From Acidobacteriota bacterium (GTDB lineage Bacteria > Acidobacteriota > Blastocatellia > Pyrinomonadales > Pyrinomonadaceae): a DNA stretch of 64,000 nucleotides. The notes under the pieces are model-generated. The model saw only the letters and a list, made by a program, of their open reading frames with translations, was not told where the DNA came from and did not search any database. The position numbers were made by a program, and so were the translations under genes. The stretch spans positions 62,001 through 126,000 of the forward strand of contig JADKEF010000003.1 of assembly GCA_016718135.1 (NCBI GenBank), written 5' to 3'. This document shows, one piece after another, positions 26,623 to 34,313 of this stretch. Positions within the stretch are counted from its first letter, which is position 1. Each line of letters starts with the position of its first letter.

Positions 26623-27162
26623 GTGAGTATCCCTGCTAACAGCTACACCACCATCGATCTTGCGGCCCGTTTCCGCCGTCAGGCGTGGAAAGCGTGGGCG
26701 ATCGGCCTCGCGGTAGTTTTTCTGTGGGCATTCGCAATAGTCCTCGCTCCCATCACGAAACTGAACGGCCTGACGTCAATTTCTTCGCCGCTCTACGCCT
26801 TTTTCAGCTACATGTGCCACCAGATATCCGAACGTTCGTTTCACATCGCCCACGAACAATTCGGCGTCTGCTCACGCTGCTTCGGCGTCTATTTTGGCCT
26901 GTTCGCGGGATTTGCGATCTATCCGCTCTGGCGAAACATCGACGAGATAGAGCCGATCCCGAGGTTCTGGCTATTTCTCTCACTCATCCCGATCGCCATC
27001 GACTGGTCGCTCACTATGTTTGGCATCTGGGAGAACAACCACGCTTCCCGCTTCATCACCGGCCTTATCCTCGGCATCGCCTGTGCGACATTTATCGTAC
27101 CCGCGATCGTCGAGATCACGCGAAATCTTACCCATCGCCGCCGGACCGCGGACGGCAGTTGA
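26623..27162 (+). CDS. DUF2085-family membrane protein
   Basis: The ORF is open further upstream, but that part overlaps the glpX terminator, so I start at GTG 26623, which gives 179 residues. Four membrane segments are visible, the first being AIGLAVVFLWAFAIVLAP. The family mark is a Cys/His-rich stretch, FFSYMCHQISERSFHIAHEQFGVCSRCFGVYFGLF, that has the pattern CHQ...RSF...CSRC at about 64-86. The pattern suggests metal or redox chemistry at the membrane face, but the family function is not established. It ends 14 bases before the first 19-base tandem repeat. Confidence 0.82.
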   Translation: MSIPANSYTTIDLAARFRRQAWKAWAIGLAVVFLWAFAIVLAPITKLNGLTSISSPLYAFFSYMCHQISERSFHIAHEQFGVCSRCFGVYFGLFAGFAIYPLWRNIDEIEPIPRFWLFLSLIPIAIDWSLTMFGIWENNHASRFITGLILGIACATFIVPAIVEITRNLTHRRRTADGS

Positions 27163-27176
27163 ACGTCCAACATCGT

Positions 27177-27233
27177 TTATCGGCGGATCGCTACATTATC
27201 GGCGAATAGTGACGTTATCGGCATTAGCGGCGG
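27177..27233 (+). repeat. Three tandem 19-base repeats, core TTATCGGC
   Basis: The units begin at 27177, 27196 and 27215, each 19 bases: TTATCGGCGGATCGCTACA, TTATCGGCGAATAGTGACG and TTATCGGCATTAGCGGCGG. The first eight bases are identical in all three. The same unit recurs on the opposite strand at 53808-53883. It is not a CRISPR, because the units abut without spacers. Regular direct repeats at this spacing are a usual form of protein-binding array, for example a transposase or recombinase end. Confidence 0.85.
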
Positions 27234-27275
27234 ATTGGTATATACGCATCTGTATTTCCGTGTTATGTTCGCCAT

Positions 27276-27806
27276 ATGAATACTTGTTGCACATGTAGCA
27301 CGGACGTGAAATCGTTTGATCTTGGCATTCCGCTGACCGATCTTAGCCCTACGAGGCGTCCCGGCGAAAAACTCGAGTTCGTGGAACACATCCTCGGGGT
27401 GCTGATCGATAGTCGCTACGGCAATGACAACCCGTACACGCGTCTCGGCGAGCGACCTGTGACGACAGGCCACTCGCAGATGTTCGCGAATGTGAGATTG
27501 CTTTCCGCTGCTGAGATTGATGCTCACCTTGAATTGCCGTTGGGTTTACCCAACGGTTCCTGGGGAATAGAACGACGGGGCTTTAGCCCAAAGACCGTTT
27601 GGGCTAAAGCCCGGGAAATTGTGGCGGCACTCAACCGTTGGCTGAAGCTAACGGCAATTCCTCTCGATCCCGCGAGTTCGCATCTCCTCCAACCGCCCGT
27701 TCTCGCCCGCGGCTCACCGACATTTTCTGGGACGTGCCTTCTTGATTCCTTCGGCTTTGCCGTATCGCATTGCGGAGAGGCTATGCCTCTCCAAATGTCG
27801 GGCTAA
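27276..27806 (+). CDS. Doubtful ORF, real only in its first 90 residues, with palindromic repeats at its 3' part
   Basis: I do not recognise it. Residues 1-90 (MNTCCTCSTDVKSFDLGIPL onward) are compositionally normal and start with a Cys-rich N-terminus, so a small gene or its remnant is possible. From residue 87 on, the translation (LPLGLPNGSWGIE and later) comes from the hairpin elements at 27531-27660 and 27774-27918. Those hairpins probably destroyed or extended an older 3' end. No good ribosome binding site precedes ATG 27276. I list it with low confidence as a possible pseudogene between DUF2085 and the 96-residue gene. Confidence 0.25.
   Translation: MNTCCTCSTDVKSFDLGIPLTDLSPTRRPGEKLEFVEHILGVLIDSRYGNDNPYTRLGERPVTTGHSQMFANVRLLSAAEIDAHLELPLGLPNGSWGIERRGFSPKTVWAKAREIVAALNRWLKLTAIPLDPASSHLLQPPVLARGSPTFSGTCLLDSFGFAVSHCGEAMPLQMSG
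27531..27660. repeat. Nested palindrome element of three hairpins
   Basis: The outer arms GAATTGCCGTT (27531-27541) and AACGGCAATTC (27650-27660) are perfect. Inside are a hairpin CCGTTGGGT-TT-ACCCAACGG (27537-27556), a 15-base perfect stem GGGCTTTAGCCCAAA with TTTGGGCTAAAGCCC at 27578-27612, and a third at 27635-27653. The element is 130 bases, has no T-run, and looks like a composite REP-like unit. Confidence 0.8.
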
Positions 27807-27918
27807 ATGATTTCCCGGAGCTCGCGAAAGCGAGCGACGGAGGCATAGCCTCGAGGAACCTCTTGTTGAACCTTACGTCGAGGCACAGCCTCGCCGCAAT
27901 GCATCGAGGCATAGCCGG
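27774..27918. repeat. Cluster of short palindromes with AGGC-ATA-GCCT-type stems
   Basis: GGAGAGGC-TAT-GCCTCTCC lies at 27774-27792 and GCTCGC-GAAA-GCGAGC at 27820-27835. GAGGC-ATA-GCCTC at 27840-27852 and CGAGGCACAGCCTCG at about 27879-27893 follow, then another CGAGGCATAGCC near 27905. The same AGGCTATGCCT theme recurs at 50602-50621. They fill the gap upstream of the 96-residue gene. Confidence 0.75.
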
Positions 27919-28017
27919 TCACTTAGAACTGATAGATCCTGGGACGTACACACCGACACATCCGCTCCGCGCGAACTTTCGTTGACTAAATATCGTAAGA
28001 AGAGCAAGATTAATAAA

Positions 28018-28305
28018 ATGAGCTTTACCCGAGAAACAGCGACAGAAAATGCAAAAAACGACCTCGCCGAGCGTTTAGGTATTAACGCGGACGAGATCAT
28101 CGAAAAGGGCGTTGTCGATAAAGATTTCCCCGACATGTCGCTCGGGGCACCGGTCGCGGACGAGATGTCGGCACAAATGATCGCCAGCGGCTGGCAGATC
28201 ATGCTCGGGGCAACCGGCAATGTTTACGAATATCGAGCAGATAAATATCAGCTACGGCTGTATGATTTTGAGGGTGAGAATTACATCGTAGAACAGGCTG
28301 CCTAG
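28018..28305 (+). CDS. Hypothetical protein, about 95 residues
   Basis: I do not recognise the family. An ATG at 28018 starts MSFTRETATENAKNDLAERLG, which reads as a helical N-terminus; a TTG 36 bases earlier lengthens the ORF but gives a basic tail of 12 residues with less support. The protein contains GVVDKDFPDMSLGAPVAD and a beta-rich C-terminus (EYRADKYQLRLYDFEGENYIV). The stop codon lies inside a hairpin (28291-28312). Confidence 0.65.
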   Translation: MSFTRETATENAKNDLAERLGINADEIIEKGVVDKDFPDMSLGAPVADEMSAQMIASGWQIMLGATGNVYEYRADKYQLRLYDFEGENYIVEQAA

Positions 28306-28312
28306 CCTGTTC
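28291..28312. repeat. Hairpin over the stop codon of the 95-residue gene
   Basis: GAACAGGC and GCCTGTTC form a perfect 8-base stem around TGCCTA. The stop codon TAG (28303-28305) is inside it. No T-run follows, so it is a weak terminator at best. Confidence 0.6.
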
Positions 28313-28354
28313 ATCAACTCAGGTATCACCCAAGTTGAGTGACAACAAGCGACC

Positions 28355-28376
28355 CGACAGACCAGGCGGTCTGTCG
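28355..28376. repeat. Palindrome CGACAGACC-AGGC-GGTCTGTCG
   Basis: A perfect 9-base stem lies between the 95-residue gene and the subtilase, immediately before the latter's ribosome binding site. A related palindrome stands at 58771-58792 between dnaK and dnaJ. Confidence 0.75.
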
Positions 28377-28394
28377 TACATTAGGAGCAGTACC

Positions 28395-29861
28395 ATGAAT
28401 CGCAATAATCTCTGGATACACATCACTTTGGCAGTTGTTTTGGTCGCATTTGCGGCTGTGCTCGGGCAGATGAACCGTTGGCGGACGGCACTTTCTTCGC
28501 ATAAGAATGATACGTCGGGCAGCGTTCGTGTCGGCGGCGGCACGGCTCCTGCCTTAAAGAAGAATTCGTCTCCCGAGGTTTTAGTGCGATTTAAGCCGAA
28601 CGTTTCGCTCGACAAGATCCGCTCGATCGCGTCGGTCAATCATGATTCGCTCTCCGACCGGATCGAATCGGTTCGCGGTCTGACCGTGATCGATGACCTC
28701 GATAATGCGGATGCCAAGACGGTCGCGGAAGAGTATTCGGCAATGAGCGAGTATGTCGAGTACGCCGAACCAAATTTTGAGATAAGGATCGACCAGGACA
28801 CCAAAGCCGGATATCAGGATCTGCTGCACCGCGAAAGGAAGCCGTTGGTCTCGAACCTTCCGCGGCTCGCCCCAAATGATCCGATGTTTGGCGATCAATG
28901 GGCACTCAATAATTCGGGTGCCGAGGGTGGCAAGGAGCGAGCCGACATTGACGCTCTGACGGCATGGCAATCGACTGTTGGCAGCGAAGAAGTTGTCGTC
29001 GCAGTACTCGACAGCGGCGTCGATTTCAACCACGAAGATCTAAAGAACAACATGTGGACGCGTCCGGCGAATCTGGCCGCGTACAACGACGCAGAGCTCG
29101 GCGAGATAAATGACCTGAACGGCTATAACGGAACCGACGCTATCAAAGATCCGATGGACGACAACGGACACGGCACGCATTGCGCGGGCATCATCGGCGC
29201 CGAGGGCAACAACGGGATCGGGGTGACCGGCATCAACCAGAAAGTTCAGATCATGCCGCTCAAATTCCTGGGACGTGGTGGTTTTGGTTCTACGAACGAC
29301 GCGATCGAGGCGATCAATTACGCCATCGACCGCAAACTCAACGGCGTGAACGTCCGCGTCATCAGCGCAAGCTGGGGCTCGACATCTAAATCAAAAGCTC
29401 TCGAAGACACGATCAAAGCAGCCGCTGAGGCGGGCATTCTTTTCGTAGCTGCCGCCGGTAACGACGGTTCCGACAACGACAAACGGCCCCACTATCCGTC
29501 GAATTACAATTCGCCAAATATTATCAGCGTCGCCGCACTCGATCGCAACGACCAACTGGCGAGTTTCTCAAATTACGGCGTGAAAACGGTCCACGTTGCC
29601 GCACCGGGCAAAGACATTCTCTCCACGTGGCTCAACGGCCAATACCGCGAAGCTTCTGGGACGTCGATGGCGACACCTTACGTCTCCGGCGTTGCCGCAC
29701 TGATCATCGCAAGCGACCCGCAGATCTCAATGAAAAATTTCCGTGCACGGCTTCTCGGCTCGGCTGACAACCTCAGCCAACTCGAAGGTAAAGTAGAGAC
29801 CGGCAGCCGCATCTGCGCCGCAAATGCGCTTGGAAACATCGTCAAAAGCCACACTCACTAA
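28395..29861 (+). CDS. S8 family serine protease (subtilase), exported
   Basis: The ATG at 28395 has AGGAGC upstream. A membrane-type leader (WIHITLAVVLVAFAAVLGQ) serves as signal or anchor. Residues 60-130 look like a fervidolysin-like prodomain (EVLVRFKPNVSLDKIRSI, then VEYAEPNFE), which normally keeps the zymogen inactive. The catalytic triad is complete: Asp206 in VAVLDSGVD, His259 in DDNGHGTHCAG and Ser424 in SGTSMATPYVSG. The gene ends with ordinary helices, without an added sorting domain. It digests extracellular or periplasmic protein. Confidence 0.94.
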   Translation: MNRNNLWIHITLAVVLVAFAAVLGQMNRWRTALSSHKNDTSGSVRVGGGTAPALKKNSSPEVLVRFKPNVSLDKIRSIASVNHDSLSDRIESVRGLTVIDDLDNADAKTVAEEYSAMSEYVEYAEPNFEIRIDQDTKAGYQDLLHRERKPLVSNLPRLAPNDPMFGDQWALNNSGAEGGKERADIDALTAWQSTVGSEEVVVAVLDSGVDFNHEDLKNNMWTRPANLAAYNDAELGEINDLNGYNGTDAIKDPMDDNGHGTHCAGIIGAEGNNGIGVTGINQKVQIMPLKFLGRGGFGSTNDAIEAINYAIDRKLNGVNVRVISASWGSTSKSKALEDTIKAAAEAGILFVAAAGNDGSDNDKRPHYPSNYNSPNIISVAALDRNDQLASFSNYGVKTVHVAAPGKDILSTWLNGQYREASGTSMATPYVSGVAALIIASDPQISMKNFRARLLGSADNLSQLEGKVETGSRICAANALGNIVKSHTH

Positions 29862-29883
29862 TGCGCGACGTTTTGGAATATTC

Positions 29884-29907
29884 GGTGAACCACTTGGTTG
29901 GTTCACC
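29884..29907 (+). terminator. Hairpin after the subtilase gene
   Basis: GGTGAACCA and TGGTTCACC form a perfect 9-base stem with loop CTTGGT, 22 bases after the stop. It has no T-run, so a terminator role is only probable. The rest of the 180-base gap to 30042 shows no other feature. Confidence 0.45.
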
Positions 29908-30041
29908 GCCTTACGCCAAGCGACACGAAATCTCTAACCTATTGAAAACAAAGCCTGTTCCCGTTCTGGCATACCCTTTGCAATTACCAAATCGAGCAAT
30001 GGCCAAATCATTGCCCAAGTAATACGAAAAGGGAGAAAACA

Positions 30042-30659
30042 ATGAACAGACTCAGCAAAATTATTTCGATAGCGGCATTTTCCACGATGGTGTTGCTCCT
30101 ACCGGCCATCGCTTCGGCTCAATATTACCCAAACGGCAACCAGTACCCCAACGATCCTTACGGTCGAAACGGAGGCTACAATAACGGCGGTTACGGCAAT
30201 GGCCAGTATGGCAATTACGGCGACATGCGTTCGACCGTACGCAATCTGAAGAATCGCGCACGTGATTTTCAACGCCAGCTCGATCGCGACCTCGACCGCA
30301 GCAGACTAAACGGCACACGGCGTGAGGATCAGATGAATGAGTTGGCCGATCGTTTCAAGGATGCGGTCAACGATCTGGACAACAACGGATACAACAATAG
30401 CCGCTACAACAACAACGCTGATCGTGAACTGCGACGTGTATTCGACGCCGCGGGCCAGATCGAGCGAACGATCAGCCGCTCGGGGGTCAGCTATCAGAGC
30501 CAGAACATCTGGTCGAGCATTCGCAATGACCTGCAGGTCCTGAGCCGCGTGAACGGTGTCAATCCTAACACCCGAGGCAACGGCCGCAACAACGGCGGAT
30601 GGGGCAACGGACGCAGCGGCGGTAGCCGTAACGGATTGCCAAGTTGGTGGCCCTTCTAA
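30042..30659 (+). CDS. Secreted Asn/Gly-rich protein of unknown function
   Basis: The 205 residues start with a signal peptide (SKIISIAAFSTMVLLLPAIASAQ). Residues 24-65 are low-complexity: YYPNGNQYPNDPYGRNGGYNN and similar. The middle 90-175 is a helical, Arg-rich region (RNLKNRARDFQRQLDRDLDRS) that may form a coiled coil. A second Asn/Gly/Arg stretch ends in SWWPF. ATG 30042 follows AAAAGGGAGAAAACA. It is probably a surface or periplasmic protein. Confidence 0.75.
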   Translation: MNRLSKIISIAAFSTMVLLLPAIASAQYYPNGNQYPNDPYGRNGGYNNGGYGNGQYGNYGDMRSTVRNLKNRARDFQRQLDRDLDRSRLNGTRREDQMNELADRFKDAVNDLDNNGYNNSRYNNNADRELRRVFDAAGQIERTISRSGVSYQSQNIWSSIRNDLQVLSRVNGVNPNTRGNGRNNGGWGNGRSGGSRNGLPSWWPF

Positions 30660-30755
30660 GATCGAGTCAGAATTTGTGACCGATAAAGAGGCTGTCCGCA
30701 AGGGCGGCCTCTCTTACATTTGTAATTCGTAATTGCTAATTCATAATTGATTGCA

Positions 30756-31589
30756 ATGGCAGGAACCCTCTACCTAGTCGCAACGCCCATCGGCAATCTT
30801 CAGGACATCTCGCAACGTGCCCTCGACACACTGCGCACCGTCGATCTCATCGCCTGCGAAGACACACGCCACACGCTAAAGTTGCTCAATCACTATCGCA
30901 TCTCAAATTCGCTCATCAGCTATCACGAACACAACGAACAGGAACGCTCCGAGGAATTGACTGATCGACTAGTTTGCGGTGATTCGATCGCGATAGTTTC
31001 AGACGCAGGCACACCAGGCATTTGCGATCCGGGTTTTAGGATCGTGCAGAGGGCGATCGAGGTTGGAGCGGCGGTTGTTCCGATCCCAGGAGCAGTAGCT
31101 TTTGTAAATGCTGCAGCTGCATCAGGACTCGCGACGGACTCGATATTCTTCGGCGGCTTTCTGCCATCAAAGAAAGGCGACCGTCGAAAGCGGCTCGAAG
31201 AGATAGCCATGGTCCCGGCGACGTTGGTGTTGTACGAATCTCCTCACCGTCTTGCGAAGTCTCTAGCCGATTGTCTCGACGTTCTAGGCGACCGACGAGC
31301 GGCTGTAGCACGCGAGCTTACAAAGCTGCACGAAGAATTTGCCCGCGGCACGCTCAGTGAGCTGGTAACTCGATTCGCGACGCAGCCTGCAAAAGGTGAG
31401 TTCGTTCTGGTTATCGAACGTGGTGAAAAGGATGCTCAACAAACTTCCAGTTCAGCCACAGATCTAGCCGGCTTGGTAGCGGAATTCGAAGCCCAGGGCA
31501 TCGAGCATAAAACTGCACTAAAGAAAGCTGCCAAAGCACTTGGAATGAGCAAATCAGATGCCTACCGGATGCTCCAGACAAAAAAATAA
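30756..31589 (+). CDS. rsmI: 16S rRNA 2'-O-ribose C1402 methyltransferase
   Basis: This SAM-dependent enzyme methylates the 2'-O of C1402 in the ribosomal P site. The start ATG 30756 gives MAGTLYLVATPIGNLQDIS, the standard RsmI N-terminus; a TTG 9 bases earlier is possible. SDAGTPGICDPG (about 78-89) is the signature, followed by VVPIPGAVAFVNAAAASGL and FFGGFLPSKKGDRRKRLEE. The C-terminal helical domain includes KKAAKALGMSKSDAYRMLQ. A bidirectional terminator is at the end. Confidence 0.95.
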   Translation: MAGTLYLVATPIGNLQDISQRALDTLRTVDLIACEDTRHTLKLLNHYRISNSLISYHEHNEQERSEELTDRLVCGDSIAIVSDAGTPGICDPGFRIVQRAIEVGAAVVPIPGAVAFVNAAAASGLATDSIFFGGFLPSKKGDRRKRLEEIAMVPATLVLYESPHRLAKSLADCLDVLGDRRAAVARELTKLHEEFARGTLSELVTRFATQPAKGEFVLVIERGEKDAQQTSSSATDLAGLVAEFEAQGIEHKTALKKAAKALGMSKSDAYRMLQTKK

Positions 31590-31612
31590 GGAGCCGATAT
31601 CGACTCCTTATT
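31585..31612. terminator. Bidirectional intrinsic terminator
   Basis: AATAAGGAG and CTCCTTATT pair over nine bases around CCGATATCGA. An A-run precedes the left arm, so it can act for rsmI on the plus strand and for the M28 peptidase on the minus strand. Confidence 0.8.
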
Positions 31613-31620
31613 CGTCTAAC

Positions 31621-33279
31621 TTAACGCTGAGTAAGCTCTGGCGGCAACTGCTTATCGATCTTCGGCCTTTCCTTCAGATCTGACAATTCCCACATTGTGA
31701 GGAAGATGGTTCGAGCGATCTTTTCCATCTTGTTGTAATCGATCTTATCCGGATGGTCAGTGGCCTGGTGGTAATCCTCATGGACACCGGTGAACCAGAA
31801 CGCGATCGGTATACCATTCAAGGCATATTGAAAATGATCAGAGCGGAAGAAAAAGCGATTCGTATCCTTCGGGTCATCGTATTTATAGTCATATCCGATC
31901 TTGAGATACGCATCATTGGTGCCCTTAGTGATCGCACCGAGTGTCGAGCTCATCATTTCCGCACCGATGACATAGACGCCATTCTCATCGCTCAGGTCCT
32001 TGTTTTTCGGATTCGTATCGCCTGCCTTACGGCTACGGCCGATCATGTCAATATTGAGCTGGGCAATGACATTTTTGATGTTGACCGTTGGGAATTTATT
32101 GAAATATTCAGCTCCCCACAATCCTTTCTCTTCACCGGCATGCCAGACGAGCAAGATCGAACGCTTCGGACGAACCTTGCCCTTCGCCAAAGCCTCGGCG
32201 ATCGAAAGGACCGAGACAGTTCCCGAACCATCGTCATCAGCTCCGTTCCAGATCTTGTCATCTCCGGGAGCATTCGGATTCGTACCAACGTGATCATAGT
32301 GAGCACCGAGGGCAACCATCTCATTCTTGAGCACCGGATCGCTGCCTTCCCAGAGAGCAACGACGTTCTGCGTCCACTGCATCTCGGTCTTAGTTGCGAT
32401 AGTGAAGTCAAAATTCTTGCTCGGATTCACGGCAAACGATTCGGCATAGCCATTCAGCGGATTGCCGGCTTCACCCTTAAAGATCGCATTGGCGGCCTTC
32501 ACAGAAGCGAACAAGACTGTCATTGGCGGCTGCCCACCCTGCGGAGCTCCACCGGCAGGGGCAAGCTTATCGACGACCATGCGGCTACGGCCAAAGTTTG
32601 CTGTAACTGCTCCCCAATTCTCTTGAAGGAACTTCGAAGGAAGTATAAGCAATCCGGCAGCTCCGTTATTACGTGCATAAGTAGCAGCATCAGCCCACTC
32701 GGTACCGCGACCGGCAGCTGGAAGGTCAGCCTGGGTCACGCCAGCGGGCATTGGAACAAGCCCGCGACCGCCGATCGGGCCTTCGCCGATAACCGCGACG
32801 ACCTTGCCTTTGATATCGATGTTGGCGTACGGATTCATGTTCTTCGACTTGATCATCCAGCCGTTACCAGCGAATACGATCGGAGCCGAGATGTTGCCCG
32901 AACCAGATGCCCGTGCAATATCTTCACCGTAGGCAAAAGACTCGCCGCCGATCTTGACGGAAGTTGCCGCCGGATCGATCGCGTCACGACGCAGGCCGAT
33001 CTTTTGGAAGAACGTTCCGTTGTCCCCGGCGCCTTTGAAACCCCATTTTTGAAGATTCATCTTCAAAAACTCGGCAGTTACGTCAAGCCCATACGAAGGC
33101 GTATCGCGGCCGCCCATCGCATCGGATGCAACGAAATAGAGGTAGTTACTTAACTGTCCGGCCGTGATCTCCTCGGCCATCTTTCGCTCATCAGAGCTGA
33201 TCTTGACCGTCTGGCCGAGTGCGGCTGTGGGCAGCAGAAGTGCTACCGCCATCAATAATGCAAAAAATGTTTTCTTCAT
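31621..33279 (-). CDS. Secreted M28 family zinc aminopeptidase with PA domain
   Basis: The 552-residue protein has a signal peptide (KKTFFALLMAVALLLPTAALGQ). Residues 120-270 form a PA-type insert. The M28 catalytic blocks follow: LGAHYDHVG (metal His), NGADDDGSGT (bridging Asp), WHAGEEKGLWGA (catalytic Glu and metal Glu), LNIDMIGRS and the C-terminal HEDYHQATDHPDKIDY with the last metal His. It releases amino acids from peptides in the periplasm or outside the cell. It is convergent with rsmI and shares its terminator. Confidence 0.93.
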   Translation of the reverse strand: MKKTFFALLMAVALLLPTAALGQTVKISSDERKMAEEITAGQLSNYLYFVASDAMGGRDTPSYGLDVTAEFLKMNLQKWGFKGAGDNGTFFQKIGLRRDAIDPAATSVKIGGESFAYGEDIARASGSGNISAPIVFAGNGWMIKSKNMNPYANIDIKGKVVAVIGEGPIGGRGLVPMPAGVTQADLPAAGRGTEWADAATYARNNGAAGLLILPSKFLQENWGAVTANFGRSRMVVDKLAPAGGAPQGGQPPMTVLFASVKAANAIFKGEAGNPLNGYAESFAVNPSKNFDFTIATKTEMQWTQNVVALWEGSDPVLKNEMVALGAHYDHVGTNPNAPGDDKIWNGADDDGSGTVSVLSIAEALAKGKVRPKRSILLVWHAGEEKGLWGAEYFNKFPTVNIKNVIAQLNIDMIGRSRKAGDTNPKNKDLSDENGVYVIGAEMMSSTLGAITKGTNDAYLKIGYDYKYDDPKDTNRFFFRSDHFQYALNGIPIAFWFTGVHEDYHQATDHPDKIDYNKMEKIARTIFLTMWELSDLKERPKIDKQLPPELTQR

Positions 33280-33374
33280 AAACTCAATAACTCTCCGGGG
33301 TTTGGATGATCCATTTGATCAAAATAGCAAATGTTTATTACGGTTTGCCGGCAAAAATAGTTTCGCTTGAAACT

Positions 33375-34172
33375 TTACGAGCCAACTATCGATATCTTAT
33401 GTTTCTCTGCCAAAGCAAGCATCTCGCTGCGTTCAAAGATCAGCGTCTTTCCTGCAGTCACCGAAAGGCAAGTGGCTCCGGCTTCTATCATCGTCTGAAT
33501 CGTTGGAACTCCGACAACCGGCACGTCAAAACGCATATCCTGATCCGGTTTCGCGACCTTAACGACGGTCAACTTCCCGTTTGCCAGCTCACCTGCACGA
33601 CGGATCGTTGCATCTGTCCCTTCCATGGCCTCGATCGCAACACACGCCTTGCCGCGGACAACGATCGTTTGTCCGAGGTCAAGCCGAGCGATCTCACCCG
33701 CGATGTGCAGGCCGTATTCGATATTCCCAAGCTCGAGGTCAGTAGGTTTTCGTTTTGTCAGCACTCCAGAATGAGCAAGATGATCTTTTACAAAATGCGT
33801 AGAATCAATAAGCTCAATTCCCTCTTTCGCCATCTCATCCGCAACTCCCCCGATAAGAGCATCGGTATTCCGACGCGGCAAATTCCAAAGCATCTTGACC
33901 ATTCGCAGATCCGGCAGAGCTCCAGAGAAGATCTGCACATGCTTGACCTGTCCGGCCATGATAGCTTGCTCGACACCGTTATTCTTGAAGAAAGATATCA
34001 TCTTCCCAAGCTGCCCAATGCCGACCCAGGTGATTTTCTTCGCAATTTTCTCGATCTCCGGATCGGTCTCCTCCTTAATGGCGACGACAGCAAGCTCAAC
34101 GCCCGCACGCCGGGCGCCGTCGATCACAAGAAAAGGAAATCTGCCGTTCCCGGCGATCAGGCCATATTGCAT
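33375..34172 (-). CDS. lpxI: UDP-2,3-diacylglucosamine pyrophosphatase (LpxI)
   Basis: This lipid A enzyme cleaves UDP-2,3-diacylglucosamine to lipid X and UMP and replaces LpxH in some Gram-negatives. The start at 34170-34172 gives the family N-terminus QYGLIAGNGRFPFLVID; the ORF extends 68 codons upstream but these are low quality and overlap the divergent gene's leader. Other marks are VEQAIMAGQVKHVQIF, GELANGKLTVVKV, QDMRFDVPVVGVPTI and GATCLSVTAGKTLIFE. It is 265 residues. It is divergent from the tricorn-like gene. Confidence 0.92.
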   Translation of the reverse strand: MQYGLIAGNGRFPFLVIDGARRAGVELAVVAIKEETDPEIEKIAKKITWVGIGQLGKMISFFKNNGVEQAIMAGQVKHVQIFSGALPDLRMVKMLWNLPRRNTDALIGGVADEMAKEGIELIDSTHFVKDHLAHSGVLTKRKPTDLELGNIEYGLHIAGEIARLDLGQTIVVRGKACVAIEAMEGTDATIRRAGELANGKLTVVKVAKPDQDMRFDVPVVGVPTIQTMIEAGATCLSVTAGKTLIFERSEMLALAEKHKISIVGS

Positions 34173-34313
34173 AGTGTCATTTCGATTATCGCCGCCGCAC
34201 TGTTTGTTTGTAAACGCTATGCGGTTGATTCCCGTCACGAGCAACCGTACAATTCGAGTGATCGAACCCAAACAATTTCTGAATCTTTGCGTAGTAAGTT
34301 CATCAATAACGCT

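Noticed and set aside
27177..27233. CRISPR array
   Set aside because: The 19-base units abut each other; there are no spacers and no cas genes nearby.
28581..29033. A 150-codon minus-strand ORF
   Set aside because: Antisense to the subtilase gene, in which the catalytic motifs are complete.
31753..33153. A 466-codon plus-strand ORF
   Set aside because: It lies antisense to the complete M28 peptidase gene and its translation is low-complexity and unlike any protein; it is a shadow.
33306..34313. N-terminal 336-codon extension of the tricorn-like ORF
   Set aside because: It is antisense to lpxI and has no coding character; the signal peptide at 34314 marks the true start.
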